Notes: generated by a model from the sequence alone, not told the origin. Counted from the stretch's first letter, positions 19,866 to 28,207 are shown. The stretch: 64,000 nt of DNA from Arthrobacter sp. ES3-54 (GCF_029504395.1 NZ_JAQFIF010000002.1:496001-560000); one strand, 5' to 3'. Program-made: numbers and translations.

Positions 19866-21100
19866 CAATTGCCTCCTGCGGCGGTGTCCGCGCCGTTGCG
19901 GTGCGGGGTTGTATCGGATGAAGTAGGGGTGGCGGCCTGATCGGCCGGAGTGGCCGGCCCGGCCGAAGCAGCCGGGGTAGCCGGGCGGAGATGGAGCCGG
20001 AGGTCGCGGCCGAGGACCTGGACGGCGCCCCCGGATGCCGGGTCCCATTCCCACTGCTGGGCATCGGCCAAGGTGGAGATGCCGAGGCCTTCCAGGGCGG
20101 CCGTGCCGGAACCGAGCAGTGTCGGCGCCAGGTAGACGATGAGTTCGTCCACCAGGCCGGCAGCAAGGAAAGCGCTCAGGATCCGGGAGCCCCCTTCCAC
20201 CATGAGGTGCCGGACGCCGCTTGCGAACAGCTGGTCCAGGGCCTCGCGCGGATCGCGGGTGGGAAGGTGCAGGACATTGCCGTCCGCTCCGTGGATGGCG
20301 GCGTCGTCGGGAATGCCCCGGTACCCCATGACCGCGCGTAGGGGCTGTTTGCCGTCTGCTTCGCCGTCGGCATTCCGGGCGGTAAGCCGGGGGTTGTCGA
20401 TCAGCACCGTCTGGGTGCCCACCAGGATGGCATCAATCCGGCCCCGCAGGGCGTGGTTGTCGGCGAGCGACTCCGGGCTGGAAATCCACTGGCTGGTGCC
20501 GTCGCTGGCAGCGATGCGGCTGTCGAGGGTCTGCGCGATATGCAGGGTGACGAAGGGTCGTTTGGCGGCGACGGCGTCGAACCAGCGTCGGTTCAGGTCC
20601 AGCGCCGCGCCGGCCGCCAGCCCGGAACGGACCCGGACGCCCGCGGCGCGGAGCGTCAGGGCCCCGCCGGCGGCCGGATCGTGGGGATCGTCAATGGCGT
20701 AGATGACGTCGGTGATCCCGGCGTCGATGATCGCCTGGGCACAGGGGCCGGTGCGCCCGCAGTGGTTGCAGGGCTCCAGGGTCACCACGATCGCAGCGCC
20801 GCGGAGGTCCAGGCCCGCCGCCTTCGCCTGGGCGATGGCGTCAGCTTCGGCGTGGGCTGTCCCGGCTCCGCGGTGGTATCCGGTGGCGAGGACCGTGCCG
20901 TCGGTCCCAACGACGACGGCGCCCACGAGCGGGTTGGCGCCCCGCGGGCCCTGCGCCGCGGCGGCGAGGGCAGCCTGCATTGCGGCATCCTCGGCAGCGC
21001 TGAATGGGGCTGAGTTGAGAAGGGCAGGGTTAGGCGGGGATGGGTTAGGCGGGGCAGCGCTGAATCCGGTGCCCAAGCCGGCGCTGTTGGGGGCGCTCAC
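19865..21100 (-). CDS. ribD: Bifunctional diaminohydroxyphosphoribosylaminopyrimidine deaminase / reductase
   Basis: Second and third steps of the riboflavin pyrimidine branch. GTG at 21100 overlaps the ribM stop by 4 bp (GTGA); 411 residues. Deaminase domain: His83-Ala-Glu85 and Pro110-Cys111 with Cys120 (PCNHCGRTGPC) bind zinc. Reductase domain from about 185 to 380. Residues 1-35 are a Pro/Asn/Ser-rich extension encoded partly by two 15-bp DNA repeats (gggttaggcgggg at 21027 and 21042), and the C-terminus is also low complexity. The true start could be farther in. Confidence 0.94.
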   Translation of the reverse strand: MSAPNSAGLGTGFSAAPPNPSPPNPALLNSAPFSAAEDAAMQAALAAAAQGPRGANPLVGAVVVGTDGTVLATGYHRGAGTAHAEADAIAQAKAAGLDLRGAAIVVTLEPCNHCGRTGPCAQAIIDAGITDVIYAIDDPHDPAAGGALTLRAAGVRVRSGLAAGAALDLNRRWFDAVAAKRPFVTLHIAQTLDSRIAASDGTSQWISSPESLADNHALRGRIDAILVGTQTVLIDNPRLTARNADGEADGKQPLRAVMGYRGIPDDAAIHGADGNVLHLPTRDPREALDQLFASGVRHLMVEGGSRILSAFLAAGLVDELIVYLAPTLLGSGTAALEGLGISTLADAQQWEWDPASGGAVQVLGRDLRLHLRPATPAASAGPATPADQAATPTSSDTTPHRNGADTAAGGN

Positions 21101-21795
21101 TTGGCCACCAGCGGGTCGGGGAAGGCGGTTTCGACCGTGACCGGCCGGTTCGCCAGCTTCGAGGCACGCCACCAGACGAAGAATCCGGTGAGCGTGAAGA
21201 AACCGTAGAAGAGGTACATGACGGCGCTGGCGTAGTAGCCTGCGCTGAACAGCAGCGGCACGCCGACGATGTCCACCGCCACCCAGATGAGCCAGAACTC
21301 CGTCCAGCCGCGGGCCATGCCGTATGTCGCCAGCAGCGAGCCCATGAACGTCCAGGCATCGGCCCAGACCGGCGGGTAGGACCCCAGCGAGTCGAAGAGA
21401 GGCGTCAGCGCGGCGGTCCCGGCCACGAGGCTGAGACCCAGGATGATCCGGGTCTTGTTGCTGGCCCAGCGGGGCGCGACGGCTGCCCCGCCGCCGGCGG
21501 ACTGCCTGCCCTGCTGCCAGCGGTACCAGCCGTAGAGGGCGACGCCGATGAACATGACCTGGCGTCCGGCCTGGCCCCACAGCGTGGCGGGCGTGGCGGA
21601 GCCGAAGACGTTGCCCAGGAAGACCGTCAGGAGCAGTAAGTTGCCGGCGATGCCGACCGGCCATGCCCACACCCGGCGGCGCATGCCGCCGACGGCGCTG
21701 GCGAGGCCAAAGATGTTGCCTAGCACTTCACGAAGAATCAGGACAGATCCGCCTACCGGGATCTGCGCTTCGAAGAGCCATCGCAAGGGGTCCAT
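21097..21795 (-). CDS. ribM: PnuC-family riboflavin transporter (RibM/PnuX type)
   Basis: Integral membrane protein of 232 residues with about seven hydrophobic segments and the family's WxxW-like aromatic stretches (LYGWYRWQQG, TEFWLIWVAVDI). PnuC homologues that sit first in FMN-riboswitch operons of actinobacteria (RibM in Corynebacterium and Streptomyces) import riboflavin, not nicotinamide riboside. The position here directly behind an FMN riboswitch and in front of ribD supports that assignment. ATG 21795 (MDPLRWLFEA) has GAGGGAAGG upstream; the open frame to 21906 runs into the riboswitch and is not used. Confidence 0.85.
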   Translation of the reverse strand: MDPLRWLFEAQIPVGGSVLILREVLGNIFGLASAVGGMRRRVWAWPVGIAGNLLLLTVFLGNVFGSATPATLWGQAGRQVMFIGVALYGWYRWQQGRQSAGGGAAVAPRWASNKTRIILGLSLVAGTAALTPLFDSLGSYPPVWADAWTFMGSLLATYGMARGWTEFWLIWVAVDIVGVPLLFSAGYYASAVMYLFYGFFTLTGFFVWWRASKLANRPVTVETAFPDPLVAK

Positions 21796-21858
21796 GTGTG
21801 TGTCGTTCCTTCCCTCAAGAACCGCGATGGCTCCGGGGGTATACGACAGCACAATTAT

Positions 21859-21879
21859 GCGGCGCCTTCTGGGCGCCGC
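21859..21879 (-). promoter_or_regulatory. Candidate expression-platform hairpin of FMN riboswitch
   Basis: Perfect 8-bp stem gcggcgcc / ggcgccgc with a 5-nt loop, 12 nt downstream of the riboswitch P1 stem and about 50 nt before the ribM ribosome site. No T run follows on the minus strand, so it is either a terminator of the GC type or part of a long-range switch. Confidence 0.5.
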
Positions 21880-21890
21880 AGTAACAGCTG

Positions 21891-22038
21891 TACGTGCTTC
21901 TCTCATCCAGACTTTAACTGTCGGTACCGGAATTTCACCGATTCAACCGTTTGCCGGCATCTCCCGAAGGAAGGCGCTGGCGCGCGGGTCGCGGACTGTA
22001 ACCGCCGGTTCGGACTTACACCGACCCCGGAGCACGTA
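21891..22038 (-). ncRNA. FMN riboswitch (RFN element)
   Basis: The minus strand carries the conserved RFN blocks in order: GGGGTCGGTG, AGTCCGAACCGGCGGTTAC, AGTCCGCGACCC, then ATCGGTGAAATTCCGGTACC, and finally GACAGTTAAAGTCTGGATGA followed by GAGAAG. The P1 stem is closed by an 8-bp perfect pair, TACGTGCT with AGCACGTA (22038-22031 and 21898-21891). Known members bind FMN and switch off riboflavin synthesis and uptake genes. This one precedes ribM-ribD-ribE-ribB-ribA-ribH. Confidence 0.95.
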
Positions 22039-22148
22039 TGTGTGTTGTTATTGTGACACAACTGCCGGCCTGCTCGGGCTATTCCCGGCCGTGCAGGTTA
22101 CGGTCTGAGTCATCTTGGCGGCAGTTCCCTGCCGGGACCGTCATGGTC

Positions 22149-22805
22149 TCAGCGGTTGGCGGCCGCCCGGAGCCTTTCGATGGCTTCCGCCGGATCCGCG
22201 GCGCCGTAGACGGCGGAGCCCGCCACAAAGACGTTCGCTCCCGCCTCGGCGGCACGCACGATCGTCTCCTCGGTGATGCCGCCGTCGACTTGCAGCGCCA
22301 CGTTGACGCCGGAGCCGTCAATGGCCGCGCGGGCCCGGCGGATCTTGGGCAGCGTCAGGTCCAGAAAGGACTGCCCGCCGAAGCCTGGCTCCACCGTCAT
22401 GATCAGCAGCAGGTCCAGTTCCGGGAGCATGTCCAGGTAGGGCTCCACGGGTGTGCCCGGGCGCAGCGCCATGCCGGCCTTGGCGCCGCGGGCGCGCAGT
22501 TCCCGCGCGAGTTTGATCGGCGCGATCGAGGCTTCGGCGTGGAACGTCACAGAGGCCACCCCGGCGTCGGCGAAGCCCGGCGCCCAGCGGTCAGCGTCGG
22601 CGATCATCAGGTGGGCGTCCAGCGGCACGGGGCTGACGGCCTGGATGCGCTGCACCACGGGCAGCCCGATGGTCAGGTTGGGAACGAAGTGGTTGTCCAT
22701 GACGTCCACGTGCACCGCATCGGCATTGCTGATGCGGCGCAGTTCGGCCTCAAGATTGACGAAGTCAGCCGAAAGGATGCTCGGGTTGATGCAGCACTGG
22801 GCCAT
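22149..22805 (-). CDS. rpe: Ribulose-phosphate 3-epimerase
   Basis: Interconverts ribulose and xylulose 5-phosphates in the pentose phosphate pathway. 218-residue TIM barrel with [10 protein letters not shown] at the N-terminus, [13 protein letters not shown] (metal-binding), [10 protein letters not shown], and DGGITEET. Same strand as the riboflavin operon; the 110 bp between rpe and the riboswitch probably contain the rib promoter. Its substrate is the precursor used by RibB. Confidence 0.97.
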   Translation of the reverse strand: MAQCCINPSILSADFVNLEAELRRISNADAVHVDVMDNHFVPNLTIGLPVVQRIQAVSPVPLDAHLMIADADRWAPGFADAGVASVTFHAEASIAPIKLARELRARGAKAGMALRPGTPVEPYLDMLPELDLLLIMTVEPGFGGQSFLDLTLPKIRRARAAIDGSGVNVALQVDGGITEETIVRAAEAGANVFVAGSAVYGAADPAEAIERLRAAANR

Positions 22806-22818
22806 GGATGTCCTTCTC

Positions 22819-22860
22819 GTTCGTACTTAGTTGTTCGTACTTTGCTGGTTCGTTCTTAGG
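22819..22860. repeat. Three short direct repeats upstream of rpe
   Basis: Core gttcgtactt starts at 22819 and 22833, and a variant gttcgttctt at 22848, giving 14-15 bp periodicity. The repeats fill the 80-bp gap between rsmB and rpe. Confidence 0.8.
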
Positions 22861-22886
22861 TCACAGTGCCCCAGTATCAGTGAAAC

Positions 22887-24488
22887 TCAGGCCTTCTTGT
22901 GAATCAGGGCCAGGAACATGGCGTCCGTCTGGTGCACGTGCGGCCAGAGCTGGGCGGTGAGTTCGTGCCCGGCCTCGAGGTGGCCGGTGAGGCTGACGCT
23001 GTCCAGCACGGCGCCGGCGTCGAGGAGCTCGAGGTCCTCGCGCTTGCGCAGCACATCGCTGACGACGGCGGTGGTCTCTGCCGGGTGCGGCGAGCAGGTC
23101 ACGTAGGCCACCACGCCGCCGGGCTTGACGGCGTCGATCGCTGAGTTGAGCAGCTGGCGCTGCAGCGGACCAAGGTCCACGAGGTCCTTGGGCGTGCGGC
23201 GCCAGCGGGACTCCGGCCGCCGGCGCAGGGCGCCCAGGCCGGTGCATGGGACATCGACGAGGACACGGTCGAAGGATTCCGGCTGCTCGGCGCCGATGTC
23301 GCGGCCGTCGCCGGTCCTGACCTCCCAGGCGTCCCGCGGGACCGCCGACAGGGCTTGGCGAACGAGTTTGGCTCGGTGCGGGGCGAATTCGTTGGCCAGC
23401 AGGTGGGCGCCCTGCTGGCGGGCGAGGGCAGCGAGCAAGGCAGCCTTGCCGCCGGGGCCGGCGCAGAGGTCCAGCCAGCGCTCCCCCGCACTCTCGCTGT
23501 CCGTCCCGGTTTCCCCGTCGAGGGCAGCGCTGGTCTTTGTGCTAGGGCCCGTGCTGGGGCCTGCATTGGGGTTTGTGCCGAGACCGACGGCGGCCATGGC
23601 CCGGGCCACGAGCTGCGAGCCGACGTCCTGGACCCGGATGCTTCCGTCCCGGACCGAGGCGAGCCGGCCGAGGTCGCCGCCGCTGGAGAGCGCGGACCCC
23701 TCGACGAGTTCACCAGGGGTGGCCCCAATTTCGAGGGCCTCGTCCAGGCTGCCGATGCCGGGTAGTGCGACGAGGTTCACCACGGGCGCGGCGTTGTCGG
23801 CTTCGAGGAGCCCTTCAATCTCAGCGGCCGGGCGGCCGTGGGCCACGAGCGACTGGCGGAGCGCACGGACAATCCACTCGGGGTGGGCGTAGCGGATGGA
23901 GGCGATTGTGGTGGCATCGGTCTCGGTGCTGAGCAGCAGGTCGAGCCACTCGTCGAGGGTGCGGGCGGAGACTTTGCGCAGCACGGCATTGATCAGGGCC
24001 GAGGGACCGGCCCCGATCACGGCGCGGGCCAGCCCCACAGTCTGGTCCAGTGCGGCGTGGGCGGGCACGCGCATGGCGAGCAGCTGGTGCGCGCCGATCC
24101 GCAGGGCGTCCAGGATCGCGGGATCCAGCTGGTCCAGCGGGCGGTCGACGCAGCGCGCCAGAATGGCGTCGTACGTGCCCTGGCCGCGGAGGGCGCCGTA
24201 GCTGAGCTCGGTGGCGAATCCGGCGTCGCGCTTGTCCAGCCCGTGATGCCGGATCCGGGCAGGCAGCACCAGGTTCGCGTAGGCGTCCTCGGCCTCCACG
24301 GCGCGGAGCACCTCAAAGGCGACCAGCCGAGCGGGATCGGCGCGGCGGGTCCGCTGGGACGGGGCGCTCTCGGTGAAGCCGCGCTGCGGGCCGCGGTTCC
24401 GTTCCCTGCCCTGGGCGTTGCGCCGGCTGCCGCCGCGGGCGCCCTGGCCACTGCCTCGGCTGCTGCCGCTGGTCCCGGACTCGCTCAT
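22887..24488 (-). CDS. rsmB: 16S rRNA (cytosine-967 C5) methyltransferase
   Basis: Methylates C967 of 16S rRNA. 533 residues in three parts: a basic Gly/Ser/Arg-rich tail (1-50), a NusB-like RNA-binding domain (about 50-190), and a Rossmann methyltransferase domain. AdoMet motif DLCAGPGGKAALL and both cysteines of the RNA m5C mechanism, VDVPCTGLGALRR and YVTCSPHPAET, are present. A 30-residue low-complexity insertion (GPSTGPSTKTS) precedes the AdoMet motif. The ATG overlaps the fmt stop by 4 bp. Confidence 0.93.
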   Translation of the reverse strand: MSESGTSGSSRGSGQGARGGSRRNAQGRERNRGPQRGFTESAPSQRTRRADPARLVAFEVLRAVEAEDAYANLVLPARIRHHGLDKRDAGFATELSYGALRGQGTYDAILARCVDRPLDQLDPAILDALRIGAHQLLAMRVPAHAALDQTVGLARAVIGAGPSALINAVLRKVSARTLDEWLDLLLSTETDATTIASIRYAHPEWIVRALRQSLVAHGRPAAEIEGLLEADNAAPVVNLVALPGIGSLDEALEIGATPGELVEGSALSSGGDLGRLASVRDGSIRVQDVGSQLVARAMAAVGLGTNPNAGPSTGPSTKTSAALDGETGTDSESAGERWLDLCAGPGGKAALLAALARQQGAHLLANEFAPHRAKLVRQALSAVPRDAWEVRTGDGRDIGAEQPESFDRVLVDVPCTGLGALRRRPESRWRRTPKDLVDLGPLQRQLLNSAIDAVKPGGVVAYVTCSPHPAETTAVVSDVLRKREDLELLDAGAVLDSVSLTGHLEAGHELTAQLWPHVHQTDAMFLALIHKKA

Positions 24489-25405
24489 TCGAATACCACG
24501 CTTTCAAGTGTTGCCTGCCCACGCGCCCAATCAGCGGCGGCCATCATTTTCTTGCCCGCGGGCTGGACCCGCGTCAATTCCACCGGGTGCGAACCCGTCC
24601 CTACGAGGACCCGTTTCCCGTCCATGGCCAGCTGTCCGGGCCGAAGCGCGGCGGACTCCGGGGCCGGCAGCACCGGCTCCAGCTTGATCCGCTGGCCATC
24701 GAGCATGGTCCAGGCGCCGGGCTCTGGCGTGACTCCGCGGGCCCGGCGGCCGATGGCCAGTGCGGGCTGCTGCCAGTCGAGCCGGCCGTCCTCGAGGCTG
24801 AGTTTGGGGGCCAGGCTGACCTCGCCCTGTTGCGGCAGCGCGACGGCGTTGCCGGCGTCGATGGCGGACAGCGTCTGGGCCAGCAGGACCGCCCCGCTGC
24901 GGGAAAGCCGCTCGAGCAGGGCCCCGGCGGTATCGCCGGCGTGCACGGTCTCGGTAAGCGTGCCGAATACCGGACCGGTGTCCAGCCCCTCCTCGAGACG
25001 GAAGGTGACGGCGCCGGTGACGTCGTCGCCTGCGATGACGGCACGCTGCACGGGGGCGGCGCCGCGCCAGGCCGGCAGCAGGGAGAAGTGCAGGTTCACC
25101 CAACCGTGGCGGGGAACAGCGAGGGCTGAGCGGGGAATCAGGCCGCCGTAGGCAACGATCGCCGCGACGTCCGGTGCAACGGCGGCAATGCGGTCAGTGA
25201 CCCCGGCATCGACTTTGGCGGCGTGGATGATCTCGATGCCGAGCTCGGCGGCCCGGGCAGCCACGGGCGACGGCGTCAGGACCCGCTTGCGTCCCAGCGG
25301 CGCGTCCGGGCGGGTGAGGACCGCGACGACGTCGAACCCGGCGTCGATCAGGGCGTCCAGGGACGGCACGGCGACGGCCGGGGTCCCCGCGAAAAGGACC
25401 CTCAC
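24485..25405 (-). CDS. fmt: Methionyl-tRNA formyltransferase
   Basis: Formylates initiator Met-tRNA using 10-formyl-tetrahydrofolate. 306 residues. Catalytic-domain motifs FAGTPAVAVPSL at the N-terminus and NLHFSLLPAWRGAAPVQ (conserved Asn-His...Leu-Pro) are visible, with the C-terminal OB-like domain after about residue 205. Forms an overlapping def-fmt-rsmB operon, 4-bp overlap at both ends. Confidence 0.97.
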   Translation of the reverse strand: MRVLFAGTPAVAVPSLDALIDAGFDVVAVLTRPDAPLGRKRVLTPSPVAARAAELGIEIIHAAKVDAGVTDRIAAVAPDVAAIVAYGGLIPRSALAVPRHGWVNLHFSLLPAWRGAAPVQRAVIAGDDVTGAVTFRLEEGLDTGPVFGTLTETVHAGDTAGALLERLSRSGAVLLAQTLSAIDAGNAVALPQQGEVSLAPKLSLEDGRLDWQQPALAIGRRARGVTPEPGAWTMLDGQRIKLEPVLPAPESAALRPGQLAMDGKRVLVGTGSHPVELTRVQPAGKKMMAAADWARGQATLESVVFE

Positions 25406-25974
25406 GGGTTGATTCCGAAGCTGGACCCGCCAAAGCTCGTCCCGACGCTCTTCGCACGCTTGCTTGTTGTCTGTTCCGTAATGGCGTCGTAGTTGGCATT
25501 GCGGATGGCTCGCAGGGCGGCCTTGCGGTCATCGCCCTCGAGCCGGTCGGTGTACAGGATGCCATCGAGGTGGTCGGTCTCGTGCTGGAAGCAGCGGGCC
25601 AGCATGGCCTCGCCCTCAACGGCGACGGGGTTGCCATGGAGGTCCACTCCGGTCACCCGGGTATGGCGGTAGCGGCGGACCGGGAAGCCGAGGCCCGGGA
25701 TGGACAGGCATCCCTCGACCTGGTCCGGCTGGAAGTCCTCGCTGTTTTCCAGCACGGGGTTGATGATGTGACCCTCGACGCCGCCGATCCGGTAGGTGAA
25801 GACGCGCAGGCTGACTCCGACCTGGGGTGCGGCCAGGCCTGCGCCCTCCACGTCCTCCATGGTTTCGGTCATATCGGCGACGAGCTTTGCCAGTTCAGGC
25901 CCGAATTCCGTCACGGGATCGGCGACTGTGCGCAGCACAGGATCCCCGATGATGCGGATATTCAAAATGGCCAT
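25402..25974 (-). CDS. def: Peptide deformylase
   Basis: Metalloenzyme that removes the formyl group from nascent proteins. 190 residues with all three family motifs: GAGLAAPQ at 44-51, EGCLSIPG (metal ligand Cys89), and QHETDHLDG (ligands His131 and His135, catalytic Glu132). First gene of the def-fmt-rsmB operon, so it is functionally paired with fmt. Confidence 0.97.
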   Translation of the reverse strand: MAILNIRIIGDPVLRTVADPVTEFGPELAKLVADMTETMEDVEGAGLAAPQVGVSLRVFTYRIGGVEGHIINPVLENSEDFQPDQVEGCLSIPGLGFPVRRYRHTRVTGVDLHGNPVAVEGEAMLARCFQHETDHLDGILYTDRLEGDDRKAALRAIRNANYDAITEQTTSKRAKSVGTSFGGSSFGINP

Positions 25975-26049
25975 GTGCAGTCTGTCCTCACGGTGAGCGG
26001 CTAGGGATCCAGTCCAGTTTAGTTGCAGCTGCCGGGCTCCTGCTCTGCG

Positions 26050-26091
26050 ACGCCGGTTCAGGGACGCCTGTTCAGGGATGCCTGTTCAGTG
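26050..26091. repeat. Three 14-bp direct repeats upstream of def
   Basis: Units acgccggttcaggg, acgcctgttcaggg and atgcctgttcagtg start at 26050, 26064 and 26078, in the gap between def and the nuclease-like gene. Confidence 0.85.
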
Positions 26092-26112
26092 CTGCCGTGC
26101 AGCGCTACCGGC

Positions 26113-26958
26113 TCAGCGCTTCACGGGCGGGGCCAGCGGAAGCAGTGCTGCTCCGGCGGTCGCCGTGTCGGCTGACATCTCCCACACGCGGCGCAGCGCA
26201 CAGAATTTCCACCAGTGGTGTTTCAGGACCTCGGGGTTGGCCCGCTGCGGACGGACTTCGGTCTCGCCCACCGCCACGGCCAGGAGGATGGGCGACTCGC
26301 CGTGCTGCCACGCCTCCCACTCCCCCGCCACGGGATCCACGAGGCTTTCCTCTGCCTTCATGCCGGCGACGAGCTGCATGACCACCTTGTCATCCAGCGG
26401 CTTGACGGTGCCGTCCCGGCTGGTGCCCTTGGTCTTGTAGTCGATAAGGCAGGTCCTGCCATTGATCCGTGCCACGAGGTCCAGGGTGCCGGCGTAGCCG
26501 ACTGTCTTGTTCCACACCGTGATCTCCGGGGCGATGGGTTCGACGTCAAACAGCTCCCACCATTCGTCGAAGCGTGCCGCGAAGGCTTCCTCACCGTTGG
26601 CGGCCAGGGCCTCGCGTGTTTCCTTCATCTGGTGCGGCCGGCCGAGCGCGCGCAGCGCAACCTGCTCGCAGTAGTTGTGGACCCGGTCGCCGCGCTTGGC
26701 GGCATCGTCCCGGTATGACTCCGCAGCCTTGGCAGCCCGGCTGACCGCCTGCCGCAGCTTGGCGGGGCTCCCCAGGATGCCGGGAAGCCCGGGATCCTGG
26801 GCCAGGCTGTTCGCACCCATGTATCCGAACCAGCCATCCAGGCCGTGCGGCTGCTGGCCGATCACCGTGGTGATGGAGGGGACGGAGAACTGTGCCGATG
26901 TGGAGCGGGCGTACATGCGGCCATAGTCCGTGGCGTGGGCGAGGAGTGGAGCGGTCAT
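26113..26958 (-). CDS. RecB/Cas4-like PD-(D/E)XK nuclease family protein
   Basis: 281 residues. The active-site constellation of RecB/Cas4-type exonucleases is complete: His94 in RGDRVHNYCE, Glu145 in PEITVWN, Asp160 in GYAGTLDLVAR, and Asp173/Lys175 in LIDYKTKG. No helicase domain and no Cas4-type cysteine cluster are present, so this is a bare nuclease domain; similar proteins are common in actinobacterial phages and chromosomes. DNA as substrate is inferred. It stands alone between def and the tRNA-Val gene, with no CRISPR or phage genes in sight. Confidence 0.7.
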   Translation of the reverse strand: MTAPLLAHATDYGRMYARSTSAQFSVPSITTVIGQQPHGLDGWFGYMGANSLAQDPGLPGILGSPAKLRQAVSRAAKAAESYRDDAAKRGDRVHNYCEQVALRALGRPHQMKETREALAANGEEAFAARFDEWWELFDVEPIAPEITVWNKTVGYAGTLDLVARINGRTCLIDYKTKGTSRDGTVKPLDDKVVMQLVAGMKAEESLVDPVAGEWEAWQHGESPILLAVAVGETEVRPQRANPEVLKHHWWKFCALRRVWEMSADTATAGAALLPLAPPVKR

Positions 26959-27044
26959 GGAAAGACTCTTTCACGGGGGTCAGACAACGGTGAAAAGCAA
27001 AATGGCCCGCCCCGCTGAGTCAGCGGAACGGACCATTTCGTTAG

Positions 27045-27116
27045 TGGGCGATACTGGGTTCGAACCAGTGACCTCTTCGGTGTGAACGAAGCGCGCTACC
27101 ACTGCGCCAATCGCCC
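27045..27116 (-). tRNA. tRNA-Val (CAC)
   Basis: 72-nt cloverleaf: acceptor GGGCGAT/ATCGCCC, anticodon stem CTTCG/CGAAG with loop TTCACAC (anticodon CAC), T-loop GGTTCGAACC. The 3' CCA is not encoded. Confidence 0.95.
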
Positions 27117-27302
27117 TAACGACATTGAATGCTAGCCCACCCGGGCGGATTTTAGAAATCGGTCCGGGGAACCCGGCTCCGCCGCTGGTGCGTACGCCGA
27201 TCTTCCCCGCAGCAGTCCCTCGCAACAGACCTGCACTGGTCCTATCCAGCAGCGCTCTCCCCCGCCCCGCGCAATAGTCCGGACACCGCTGCGAGCCCCG
27301 GC

Positions 27303-27333
27303 TTGATACGGACTCTAATTACAGCGCTGTAAT
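27303..27333 (+). promoter_or_regulatory. Candidate promoter overlapped by the palindrome
   Basis: TTGATA (27303-27308) and TGTAAT (27328-27333) with 19-bp spacing, slightly long. The -10 lies inside the 22-bp palindrome, the classic placement for a repressor operator. Confidence 0.45.
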
Positions 27334-27336
27334 TAG
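27315..27336. promoter_or_regulatory. 22-bp perfect palindrome, operator-like
   Basis: Two 11-bp arms, ctaattacagc and gctgtaattag, meet with no spacer. Size, symmetry and AT-rich ends resemble operators of dimeric repressors such as the GntR or TetR families. No regulator gene lies next to it. Confidence 0.65.
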
Positions 27337-27368
27337 CAAAATCCCCTACAACTCAAGGAAGTAGGGCC

Positions 27369-27401
27369 ATGGAAAGGGGGTCAATGCGCCTCGATTTGTA
27401 G
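27369..27401 (+). other. Ten-codon open frame with ribosome-site-like leader
   Basis: ATG at 27369 to TAG at 27399-27401 reads MERGSMRLDL. AAGGAAG lies 7 bp upstream, and the promoter/operator about 40 bp upstream. It may be a leader peptide, the stump of a lost gene, or chance. Confidence 0.3.
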
Positions 27402-27483
27402 ATTCCCGGAACCTCCTATAGAGTTCTTACTCGTTGGAACGCGAGGAAATGCCGAATGCGGCACGGAAACGCACGCCAACATT

Positions 27484-27556
<73 letters not shown>

Positions 27557-27602
27557 CGCAGGACACTGTCACGGCAAGGGTTCTTCGGAATCCTGTCTAC
27601 AC

Positions 27603-27673
27603 GGTGGGTTGGCCGAGAGGCGAGGCAGCGGCCTGCAAAGCCGTATACACGGGTTCGAATCCCGTACCCACCT
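27603..27673 (+). tRNA. tRNA-Cys (GCA)
   Basis: 71-nt cloverleaf: acceptor GGTGGGT/ACCCACC, anticodon loop CTGCAAA (anticodon GCA), T-loop GGTTCGAATCC. CCA is not encoded. Single copy in the array. Confidence 0.96.
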
Positions 27674-27712
27674 CGGTGAAAACCCTGGTTTCCGGTTCCG
27701 GCCGGATGCAAG

Positions 27713-27787
27713 GGGCGATTGGCGCAGCGGTAGCGCGCTTCCCTGACACGGAAGAGGTCACTGGTTCGATCCCAGTATCGCCCACCA
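27713..27787 (+). tRNA. tRNA-Val (GAC), copy 1
   Basis: 72-nt body with acceptor GGGCGAT/ATCGCCC and loop CTGACAC (anticodon GAC), followed by CCA at 27785-27787. It is the only gene in the array where CCA follows in the DNA, possibly by chance. Confidence 0.96.
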
Positions 27788-27844
27788 AAGCAAGGCAACT
27801 TGCTTGATGCAGTACCACCGGCCCAGCCGGCATGGACTAAAAAT

Positions 27845-27917
<73 letters not shown>

Positions 27918-27956
27918 CTCTTTCATTAAAACTCCACTCCGGATCCTTCCGGTTGC

Positions 27957-28028
27957 GGGCGATTGGCGCAGCGGTAGCGCGCTTCCCTGACACGGAAGAG
28001 GTCACTGGTTCGATCCCAGTATCGCCCA
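27957..28028 (+). tRNA. tRNA-Val (GAC), copy 2
   Basis: 72-nt body identical to the copy at 27713; here CCA is not encoded. Last tRNA before the terminator. Confidence 0.97.
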
Positions 28029-28034
28029 CTCACT

Positions 28035-28064
28035 AGAGCAGCTCCCCCGGAGCTGCTCTTTTTT
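28035..28064 (+). terminator. Intrinsic terminator of tRNA array
   Basis: Perfect 11-bp stem agagcagctcc / ggagctgctct with a CCC loop, followed by a run of six Ts. This is the only textbook rho-independent terminator in the window. Confidence 0.95.
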
Positions 28065-28207
28065 GTGCATTTCAGGTCCTTCTACCCTGTGCATCCGGCC
28101 CTGGCGTCTTTTATCCTCTGGGCGGACACCCTTGGCACCCCCGCCGACGCCCGCTAGGGTAGAAAACGCTAGGAGCGATCTGGCTCCGCGACCGAAGGGA
28201 GGTGCCC

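Larger units (their letters stand above)
27117..27483. other. 367-bp non-coding region between divergent tRNA genes
   Basis: No real gene fits here. It contains a TTGATA-palindrome promoter/operator (27303-27336), a ten-codon open frame with a ribosome-site-like AAGGAAG (27369-27401) and a TATAGA -10-like site (27417-27422). Base composition near the palindrome is much more AT-rich than the surrounding DNA. Confidence 0.6.

Noticed and set aside
19865..21670. 601-codon version of ribD
   Set aside because: The extra N-terminus overlaps ribM in another frame; GTG 21100 overlapping the ribM stop is the sensible start.
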